This document shows positions 56,161-64,000 of a DNA stretch of 64,000 nucleotides, piece after piece. The stretch is from Ostrinia nubilalis (Eukaryota; Arthropoda; Insecta; Lepidoptera; Crambidae). The stretch covers positions 4,807,001-4,871,000 of the forward strand of contig NC_087097.1 of assembly GCF_963855985.1 (NCBI RefSeq), in the 5' to 3' direction. The notes under the pieces were generated by a model, which had not been told where the DNA came from, ran no database searches, and saw nothing but the letters and a program-made list of their open reading frames with translations. The translations under genes and the position numbers were made by a program. The first letter of the stretch is position 1. Every line of letters starts with the position of its first letter.

Positions 56161-58210
56161 AAGCAAAACACTACTTATCACAAACCCAAAGAGCAAACTC
56201 TATCTTCACTGCAGCCAGTTACTTCTTAACCCTATTACGGCTTCCGGCCGAAAACTAACCTGTAAAGTATGGCAGGTTATAAAGAGGTCTGTATGAGGGC
56301 TCATTAGGCCCGCGGTATCGGCCATAAATACATTATTGCGGCAGACGGGGCCGGGTTATCGAATTAAAACTTCACAAGCAATAGTAGAGTTGAACACCGT
56401 ATTAATACACCATGTATAATTCGTGCGCTTGGACAAACTGCGCGCGGTCCACTGGTGCCGACACTGTTTGTAATGTTACATTATTCTATTGTCTACTTAC
56501 TTACTACGTTTTTTAGGAGACTTTGGTAAACGATACGAGGATACGAGTAATTCATAAAATGAATTTTAGTATTCTTGCTGCCAATTAATCTGTTTTTACT
56601 AAGGATTAAGACGTTGATAGATGAAGTAGATCTGCTATGTACTGTTAGAATTTTCAGAAATATAAGCTTTAATCACACATCTTGTAACAAAATAAGTCTT
56701 TATCTTAAAAAAAGATACTTTCTCTAAGAAAACGTAAAGTTCATATCCACGCGAAAGATTTTCCGAATAGTAATCCTAATATCGAAGTGACTAAAGACAT
56801 GGCAGTGCTTACACTAGCATTAACGGTGCAAAATATATTGTAATCAGTCAAATGGCCAGATTTTCAATTCTTAAGAACAAAAGCCATAGAATATGCCTCC
56901 ATCAAAATACACTTACTCAATAACAATTGGGAAAAAACTATGGTCTGCAACTGCATAGTGACACTACTGACACAAGACTATGTTTAACTGTTTCATTGCC
57001 AAAAAAATACATTCTTTACATTCCCATCCCATTCAATACTTCCATAAAAATCAACCCTTTATCTCTCACTAGCAACAATCAACCGGCAGCAGTGGAAAAC
57101 GCTAGGGCGGGCGGCATTGGGCGGGCGCGAAGGAGCGATCGAGGTAAGGGTACTGGCTACGTAATTAGATTTTCAAAGTCCGAATACACTGCTCGTACTT
57201 GTCTTCATAATAATGTGCTGCGACTAAGCTGGCTTGATACTTGCATTAACCATTAATTAGGTGATTAACGGTTTTAATGACTTTTAAAATGAAAATGAGT
57301 TGACAGATGTTTGATTTAATTTCAAAATACTGCTTTTGAAATAATGTAGGTACCGGTCAACTGCGTGCAAAATAAAATACTGTTTGTTAATATTTATTAT
57401 TATTAATTTCCTAAAAGAAGATGTGACAACCTTAATTATGTTAATTAATTAATTAATGATTATGATTATGATTAAGTGTTAATTTTATTGACATCTATGT
57501 TACAAACTTTCCTTCAGATGACCTGTATGCCCTTAGCACTTAAGAGTGTAAAATTCGATAATAATATTAGGTATGTAACTTAATAGCTTGGAATTTCAAA
57601 TTCGAATTCTTTATTAGTATCATAGATAACGTAATACTCGCACTAGTGTATCATTCATATAAATGGCTTTTAAAAACCAACACATTATTTGCTTTTTATA
57701 AAATAAGTACCTATTGTATCAATCACATACTGGAGATTGATACAATAGGTACATGGAGAAATTCTCCATCAATGTACCTACTGACATACAACTCATAATC
57801 CCAAACAAGCAAGCATCAAGACGGCTCCGTCCGCACTCAACATCGAGGTATTGGATATTTAGTTTGCTTTGGGCCGGCGAAGCGGGGGGGGCGAGGTGCT
57901 TAAGTCCAACTATAAATTAGGAAGGGTACAGTTCTCATTAATCACGCATACGCCGTTATTATTAATTAACCCCCTCCGAACTCGGTATAAGCTATCGACC
58001 GCTACCCCCATGTCAACGGAACTTTTAATTTTGGAACAATAGTAACAAAATGTTTGGATTACAAATCTTGTAGTATTTTTTCGGACTGTCGTAGTATCTA
58101 GTCTAGGTATGGATATGGCAAATACTCTATGAATACGGGATCAGGTACATTACAGAAGTAAAATCGAGTCGTCGTTGTACACTTTTACTTATCATACATG
58201 TCATGTTCTT
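56161..58210. other. Mostly AT-rich stretch with a GC-rich patch and a small hairpin
   Basis: A GC-rich patch at about 57085-57160 (cgggcggcattgggcgggcg) ends in gatcgag|gtaaggg, a splice-donor-like sequence. The 109-codon plus frame 56927-57256 crosses it but has no known domain and would read through the donor. A TTAA/GATTAT low-complexity run lies at 57440-57475. Confidence 0.35.
57707..57752. repeat. Perfect 18-bp inverted repeat
   Basis: gtacctattgtatcaatc (57707-57724) and gattgatacaataggtac (57735-57752) flank a 10-nt loop. No family match in the window. Confidence 0.85.
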
Positions 58211-58321
58211 CGACCGGCTATCCCCCGGGACTACGCAACCTTCACTGATTGGGTTTCATTGGAGGCCAAACTGTAGATCCTGGCTATACAAGGGTTGCAG
58301 TGGTAGGAAAGTGTGATGGGA
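58211..58321 (+). repeat. GGTTGGGTTTCATTGG repeat family, copy 5
   Basis: cccccgggactacgcaacct, tcactgattgggtttcattg, gtagatcctggctatacaag and ggaaagtgtgatggg. Closest to copy 1 (14777). The right end stops short of gtcccg just before the SINE at 58339, suggesting the SINE landed in or next to it. Confidence 0.85.
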
Positions 58322-58338
58322 TAATTTTTGATTTTCAA

Positions 58339-58667
58339 CCGCCTCTGTGGTCTAGTGGTAAGACCACCTGCTTCAGACGCAGAGGTCCCGGGTTTGATTC
58401 ACAGTGGGGGCAGATTTTTCTGTTCGGTTTGGTTGGTGGTAGGGCTTGTTCTAAGTCCGCCTGGCTAGCTACCACCATCTTACCTAAGTCTATCGCCATA
58501 ACAACAATGTTAACAGCATTATTGTGTTCCGGCAGTTAGAGGTAAGATAGCCAGTTTCTCCGTGGTTGAGGATTCCGGGTGAAGCTCACTTTCACCTTCG
58601 GCCTGATCGTCACTTACCATCAGGTGAGATACAGGCCAAGAGCTTCCTCGTTGTGGATAAAAAAAAT
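58339..58667 (+). mobile_element. tRNA-derived SINE, full-length copy
   Basis: The head is tRNA-like: A box TGGTCTAGTGG, D stem ggtc/gacc, anticodon arm ctgc-ttcagac-gcag (loop with CAG), and a B-box region ccgggtttgattc with one changed base. The body includes cggtttggttggtggtaggg, gccataacaacaatgttaac and gaggattccgggtgaagctc. The 3' end is aggccaagagcttcctcgtt, gtggataaaaaaa. A second copy lies inverted at 59331-59656, and 3' remnants lie at 2011 and 46560. Not a functional tRNA gene: the T arm is mispaired and it is joined to the SINE body. Confidence 0.9.
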
Positions 58668-59083
58668 AGGTTCTTTAACAGGTCAATTACAGAATGTGTG
58701 GTGGTGCAGTGTATTCCAAATATCCTTGTGAATCGCCTTGCGCAGTATAGGAACGATGGCCATTGTTACCATAGGATACGAGTACTCCTCTCTCCCCCAA
58801 AAACTCTCTCATTCTCACTTAATTTGCTTACAATCATTCAACTTAACCTTCCAACCGTCTTCACCTTCCGTATTTTTATAAATACCACCAAAACTTTCCG
58901 ACACTCATTTGTTAGCGGGTCACTTTTGACGTCACCAGCACAGACTTAAGTCTGACCTTTGGGACTTATTTTTACACTGTTCGGCGAATCCAAAGTAACA
59001 TAGCCCCTTTGACAATGCTGAAACCAAATTCGACAATCCAAACAAACTAAAATCGCTTTACGGTAAAGAAGTTACATTGTGAA
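58668..59083. other. Unique stretch between the SINE and a foldback element
   Basis: TGACGTCA at 58927-58934. The 127-codon frame starting at 58566 begins inside the SINE and is not accepted as a gene. Confidence 0.4.
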
Positions 59084-59260
59084 CTTTTAAGGTGAGTTTA
59101 GACTAGAGCATTTCTATGTAATGTAACGTTCTTACGAATGGTACAATACAGGTAAAATGTACGACGTTTGGTTCGTGAAAGGGTGAACACTAGAACATTT
59201 CATAGAGCGGCTCGTTGTTCTGTTACAAGTAAATGCTCTTGTCTGTACTCACCTTTAAAA
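59084..59260. mobile_element. Foldback MITE, AAGGTGAGTTTAGAC ends
   Basis: Left ttttaaggtgagtttagact with agagcatttctatgtaatgt, and right ttacaagtaaatgctcttgt with ctgtactcacctttaaaa, are imperfect inverted arms. The centre carries gaatggtacaatacagg. It lies between the two inverted SINEs. Confidence 0.8.
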
Positions 59261-59330
59261 TATACCTACTTACGAGCAAAAGTATGGAGGAATTACCCCC
59301 TTATGCTTTTTTCCGAGCGATCTTAAGAAC

Positions 59331-59656
59331 TTTTTTTATCCACAACGAGGAAGCTCTTGGCCTGTATCTCACCTGATGGTAAATGACGATCAGGTCGAAG
59401 GTGGAAGCGAGCTTCACCCGGAATCCTCAACCACAGAGGAACTGGCTATCTTACCTCTAACTGCCGGAACACAATAATGCTGTTAACATTGTTGTTATGG
59501 CGACAGACTTAGGTAAGATGGTGGTAGCCAGGCAGACTTAGAACAAGCCCAACCCCCACCAACCAAACCGAACAGAAAAATCTGCCCTCCCTGGGAATCG
59601 AACCCGGGACCTCTGCGTCTGAAGCAGGTGGTCTTACCACTAGACCACAGCGGCGG
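59331..59656 (-). mobile_element. tRNA-derived SINE, inverted second copy
   Basis: Minus-strand copy of the SINE at 58339. The A box tggtctagtgg and B box ggttcgattcc are both intact, and the T arm cccgggttcgattcccaggg is better preserved. It ends in aggccaagagcttcctcgtt, gtggataaaaaaa. It faces the other copy across about 660 bp, so a transcript spanning both could fold into a long duplex. Confidence 0.9.
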
Positions 59657-59712
59657 TTACTGAGTGACTATGTACAGTATAATATTTTAAACTATTATGT
59701 TGCATTTTTACT

Positions 59713-59832
59713 ATAAAATTATCACTTCACGGTATTTATGTCTTATTACGGGAAACGTCGGGAGGGTAAATATTTTATTTACCGTTAAAATAGATATTGT
59801 TGCAATAAATCCCGTGAAGTGATAATTTTATG
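59713..59832. mobile_element. Foldback element, ATAAAATTATCACTTCACGG ends
   Basis: ataaaattatcacttcacgg at the left and ccgtgaagtgataattttat at the right are exact 20-bp inverted repeats about 80 bp apart. The interior also pairs (aaatattttatttaccg, taccgttaaaatagata in part). MITE-like, single copy in this window. Confidence 0.85.
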
Positions 59833-60280
59833 TAGGTACAGTATCTATGGTATCAAAGTATCAATTGATTGTATAACACCACTTTCAAAATTTCTATTTC
59901 TATTTTATCGTCTATTAGTCATAATATTAAGACCACTCGACAATAAATACGGTGATTCCATATTTCTGCTCGCAAGTGTAGTTTTTTTATTAGACAAGGC
60001 AATTTATTTCTATAGAGCTTTTTCCTACATAACTCTTTGTTTACCCAGAGGTTACACCACACTCGACATTAAGTTATCTTAACTTCGTTATCAATGAAGT
60101 CGAAACAAAAACGGTTTTATGTGGAAACAAAGCTATTAACAGCCATTAAATTAAAACGGGTACACGATTAAAGGTAATTTATGTAAATTACGCCAACTGT
60201 GAGTTAAGTAGATTTACTTGTGAACATTCATTTTTCTTGGCGAGCGCGTTTCCACTGCGTGACTACTATTTGGTTTAGAC
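59833..60280. other. AT-rich non-coding stretch
   Basis: An 87-codon frame starting at 59819 begins in the foldback arm and has no known domain. Confidence 0.4.
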
Positions 60281-60282
60281 TA

Positions 60283-60450
60283 GGCGCAGACCACCGAATT
60301 TTAGTTGGCCGATAGTTGTGCCCGATTTTAAATTGTATGAAGAATCGGCTAAATCGAATCGGCGTAATGTGCCAAGCACTTCCATACATGCCCATACTGA
60401 TCAACTGCCCGACTAAACTATCGGCCGACGAAAAATCGATGGTCTGCGCC
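60283..60450. mobile_element. GGCGCAGACCA MITE, copy 2
   Basis: Ends ggcgcagaccaccgaatttt and cgatggtctgcgcc are inverted, with TA on both sides (60281-60282, 60451-60452). The interior carries ggccgatagttgtgcccgat and gcccatactgatcaactgcc. More complete than copy 1 at 52387. Confidence 0.9.
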
Positions 60451-62289
60451 TAGGCTTATAGTTGAGAAGGGGATATCATACTTTGATTTTCTATTGTTTA
60501 TAAGTACCACAAAAGTTTATGTGCTGGTAATTGGGGATTCCTGTGATTTAAATAAGAAAATTCTGAAATTATAAATGTTAAATAGGATTGCTACTTAATA
60601 TGTTGTCAAATGAAATGTAAGAATTTTATGTACTAACTTACCTTTTGTAAATTTTTTTGATGAATTTAATTTGTGATGGTATTTGTTTGTACTTAATGTA
60701 AGAATTTATTTTACTAACTTAACTTTTTGTGAATCGTAATTACGTAAGGGTATTGTAAATAATGTATGCCGATCACAAATCACAAACACAATCACTTATT
60801 TTCACAGATAAACTTTTGTACTGTTTGACGTCGGGACGAGTTTTTTATCGTCCTGTATCCATGACACATTGGAAACGTTTTTAATAAGACATAACTTCCG
60901 TAATTAGGTAGCCGTGAAATTAATATTATAGCATGTGTGCTCATAAAATACACTTTTAATTATTTTTTTTCATCAAAATTGTAATCTACCTTCATTATGC
61001 TTTATACATTTTAGTGTTTGGTTTTAAATTAGGTTAAATGTAAACATTAAGTAAATCACTGGAGTGCTCAAAATTATTCAGTGTTAAAGCTATTAAGTCT
61101 TATGAATAAATTAATTAATGAGTAGTATAGTAATTATATTTTTTTGGCACTTCCGGCAATAAAATGTTTACAATGGAGTGTACTTATAATGAACTTTTGT
61201 ACTTTAGTAGGTTTTAACAAAAAATAATCACTTTAACAAATGGACGTCTACTTAGATTTGGAACAAATCTGGATCTTATAAACTAAGAAAATAAAGAAAA
61301 AGTGTTTGTAGAGTCCGACATTTACTACGCACACTGAGATACTATACCGTCCTGTTGTAAACCAAAATTAACAGGACATTGATCTAAGTGTAGTACGTTT
61401 TTGCGAACATCTTATTTCAACCTGCATTATCTTTACAGACAACTACAAGCCGTTCCAACATAAATATTACCCCAAATTCCACACAATAGCTAAGAAGCTT
61501 CAACTTTAATAACGGGCAACTAATCCGCCGACTGAACGGTTTCGCCGAAGCAGCCTTCGGCTGACCTTTGCTAATTAATAGAACAAAACAGGCTTTCCGT
61601 ACTAACTGGTTGCAGTTCGAACCATACACTCGCCGGCTGACCCACCCCTTATAAATAATAGTGGTAAGGCTCCCTAGACCCGCCACCCCAAGGGTAGCCT
61701 ACCGGGATCTCATTTCCAAATTGTATTTCCAAACCGAACTTCGACTCTAAACCCTAACGTACCCATCCTAATTTGATCTCTACACCATTGTTGATAAAGT
61801 TAACAACGGTCTGAGGGTTAAGGATGACATTCAGAGCTAGCTTGTGAGGTCATAACCTAAGAAGGGGGCCTCAATGCCCTGCGCTAGCACTAACTTGTAT
61901 AATGAGATATGATAATAAACGCTCCGGCTGAATATTGATGTTGGGAGTTAGATGCACTCGGCATGTTTACGATCGAGACTTTTAATTAATTGTTTACGAC
62001 AGTTATGATCTTGATAAGGACTATCGAGTCAATCGCCTTAGATGCTATCATGTTGTCAAATACCATGCAGACTCCAAAATAAAGGCACACGCGTGACAAT
62101 TTTATTTCGGAAACTGCTTCGTTCGTACCAATTTTTTAAGAAATAGAGTGACTCCATGAAATGATAGAACTAGTTGTTAGCGGGTTGATACGAATAATGT
62201 GCCTCGTGTCGTAATCCTTTTGTATTACAGAAATAATATTTGTGTATAAACAAGAAGCTGACAAATTATTGGTATCTATGTTTGAAAAT
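60451..62289. other. AT-rich non-coding stretch
   Basis: The 89-codon minus frame 61417-61686 has no recognised motif. No repeats of the families above seen. Confidence 0.4.
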
Positions 62290-62295
62290 TATAAA

Positions 62296-62390
62296 TAACG
62301 TGAAAAAATCGAACTGCCTAAGGCGGGAATTGAACCCACGATGCATGTATTTTGAGATGCGACTCTTAACGCTAAAAATTAAATAATTAG
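62296..62390 (-). mobile_element. tRNA-derived SINE fragment, regular arrangement
   Basis: Minus strand: ttttagcgttaagagtcgca, tctcaaaatacatgcatcgt, gggttcaattcccgccttag, gcagttcgattttttcacgt. A-box-like tagcgttaagag and B-box ggttcaattcc are spaced as in a tRNA, but the 5' acceptor half is missing. This copy shows the layout from which 25738-25872 was rearranged. Confidence 0.7.
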
Positions 62391-62838
62391 TATGTTATTG
62401 ATCAGTCACAAAACTTCCCGCAATTAACTGAAAATATAAATTGATTAATTGAAGCATTATTTTTGCATTCCAACTCTCAATTATCGCATGTTTGGAACAG
62501 GTTTAAAAACAAATTTTCACTTTGTGCAATTTCGTATAAATAGGTTTAAAAATACATCTCCTAGTCACCGTTCTCAGAGACAATCATACACTTTTACATG
62601 AAAAGATTGGACCAATTACTATTACCATACACTGAGTGAGTCAGTCTGAACACCTCGTAATGTCTGCCATCAGACCTTTCGGGGAAGATGATGTGTCAAA
62701 CACATAAGACACCATAAACGTGATAATTGTGCGCCAAATAGGATGCTATTGTTCGTTTCTAGGTGTATAAACAGGTACTTGTCAAAACAGTGCAATGAGA
62801 GAAAGAAAGTCCATAAATCTATAATATATAAAGCTCGA
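62391..62838. other. AT-rich non-coding stretch
   Basis: Nothing recognised. The 70-codon minus frame 62670-62882 reaches into the next repeat. Confidence 0.4.
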
Positions 62839-63050
62839 TTATCTAAATGTATATAACTCAAAGGTGACTGACTGACTGACATAGTGATCTATCAACGCAC
62901 AGCCCAAACCACTGGACGGATCGGGTTGAAATCTGGCATGCAGGTAGATGTTATGACGTAGGCATCCGCTAAGAAAGGATTTAACGAAACTCCACCCCTA
63001 AGGGGGTAAAACGGGATCCACGCGTACGAAGTCGCGGGTGGCCGCTAGTA
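62839..63050. repeat. Dispersed lepidopteran-type repeat
   Basis: gactgactgactgacatagt, gatctatcaacgcacagccc, ggacggatcgggttgaaatc, ggggtaaaacgggatccacg and gcgtacgaagtcgcgggtgg are words seen very widely in moth and butterfly genomes. Recognised from memory; class not assigned. Confidence 0.65.
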
Positions 63051-63224
63051 GATAATAAACATTTTTCGGAATGCAAAAGTAACTGAGATTGTCGTTAAAA
63101 TTTTCAAGCCGAGGAGACTATATTCAAAACGAATTTTGACAACATTTGATCCTAGAGATATATTGAACGACAAAGGTCACGTTTGTCGCGTAAATGAAAC
63201 CTGCAGAGTACAGTACATTTATGT

Positions 63225-63596
63225 AGGTGTTATGGTGCTATATGTGCGTGCATACAAATCCTCCACAGCACTCTTCACAATAGTTCTTGTGATTAGCAAA
63301 CGCGCGCATTAAAGACTTTTTGTAACAAACTAAAATTCATTCGAGTGACCCCACAAGCCATTTTATATTACCTAGAACATCATCATCAGCATTTCAGCCA
63401 TAGAACGTCCACTTCTGAACACAATGCTCCCCCAATGATTTCCATAATGACCGGTTGGTAGCGGCCTGCATCCAGCGCCTTCCTGCTACCTTTATGACCC
63501 AACGCATAAATGAAACGTATTTCTTACCTCTAAACAAGTGTTATGGCGCTATATGTGCGTGCATACAACACAGCACTCCTCACAATGGTTCTAATT
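63225..63596 (+). repeat. Direct repeat pair flanking a LINE stub
   Basis: gctatatgtgcgtgcataca, with acagcactc and tcacaat following, occurs at about 63238-63279 and 63549-63588, in direct orientation 310 bp apart with a few differences. The LINE 3' end at 63380 lies between them. Confidence 0.75.
63380..63505 (-). mobile_element. RTE-like LINE 3' end with (ATG)n-type tail
   Basis: Minus strand: atgcaggccgctaccaaccg and the protein C-terminal region, then a tail seen here as catcatcatcagc. Same subfamily as 15413 and 47415. A target duplication is not clear. The 81-codon plus frame 63455-63700 is antisense to it and is rejected. Confidence 0.8.
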
Positions 63597-64000
63597 CGAG
63601 TGAGTCACCGTCTTTACGTGCAATTATCTTGGCCGCGCCTTCGCCGATTAATTGTCTACTCATGGGGACACGCCATATTGTCAGATGTTCAATGTTTTAG
63701 TTGAAAATACGTACTTTTAATTAAAACAAGTGTTTTTGTAAGAACTGTGTGTCATAAGATGTCATTGCAATGTCGTGAAATTCGTTTCAAGATCTCTACA
63801 TTTTTAAGCGCTACAAGAGTGCTATGTCATGCTCTCTATCAAAGTAGAAGTTGGACTAACCCGAACTTGTAGGTAACTCTAGTTGGCGTCGAGGGTTCGA
63901 ATCTCGCTGAAGCAAATATTGTGTCGTAAGCTCGAGCTTACACGGAGTGATGAAAGTTTAAAGTTTAGTACCTAATAAGTTATTTTAGTAGGTGATTTTT
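63597..64000. other. Unique stretch with a weak tRNA-like fragment
   Basis: gagggttcgaatctcgctga (about 63890-63909) contains a B-box-like ggttcgaatct. No A box is convincing. Nothing else recognised to the end of the window. Confidence 0.35.

Noticed and set aside
56927..57256. 109-codon plus frame
   Set aside because: No known domain. Composition changes abruptly in the GC patch, where a donor-like site would interrupt it.
58339..58412. tRNA-Leu (CAG) gene
   Set aside because: The T arm is mispaired, and the sequence is fused to a SINE body present in a second copy at 59331.
58566..58949. 127-codon plus frame
   Set aside because: Starts inside a SINE and runs into unique sequence without a recognisable domain.

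Overview
The window looks like moth or butterfly (Lepidoptera) nuclear DNA. It is AT-rich, has no long open reading frame with a recognisable cellular product, and is densely seeded with small transposons of types common in lepidopteran genomes: tRNA-derived SINEs including a Metulj-like one with an ATTT tail, RTE-like LINE 3' ends with short-repeat tails, and palindromic MITEs with TTA/TAA target duplications. No host protein-coding gene could be supported. The longest reading frames are shadows of repeats. The stretch is best read as intergenic or intronic.

Layout. 1-2.6 kb is unique sequence with cAMP-response-element-like octamers. 2.64-4.0 kb is a GC-rich minisatellite of about 13 units of 108-109 bp, with an exact 345-bp block repeated at 759 bp. 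7.4-8.4 kb is a TA-flanked inverted-repeat transposon full of short internal repeats. 9.7-17 kb carries scattered foldback MITEs, LINE stubs and low-copy direct repeats. 17-25 kb is mostly unique and AT-rich. 25.4-26.4 kb is a second inverted-repeat transposon hosting a self-inverted SINE. 30-39 kb has several MITE families and a GC-rich island at 31.3-31.6 kb. 40.3-41.2 kb is a GC-rich candidate promoter, with a leftward TATA box and a strong splice donor. 42.0-42.3 kb is a Metulj-like SINE. 43.9-45.3 kb is a pogo-like transposon keeping the start of its transposase. 47.4-48.6 kb is a broken LINE flanked by a 10-bp target duplication. 50.8-54.4 kb is a cluster of MITEs and a short retroelement-like family, one copy with a 14-bp target duplication. 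58.2-60.5 kb holds two copies of one SINE in inverted orientation plus foldback elements. 62.3-64 kb holds further repeat fragments.

The only coding material recognised is transposon-derived: a decayed LINE reverse transcriptase on the minus strand (about 48.55-47.44 kb), LINE C-terminal stubs, and a 37-codon transposase start at 44.6 kb. The most informative signals are structural. Seven LINE fragments were found, six with target duplications visible in the sequence. Three mid-size DNA transposons share one architecture of conserved ends plus repeated subterminal motifs. Several inverted duplications sit inside otherwise ordinary retroelements.
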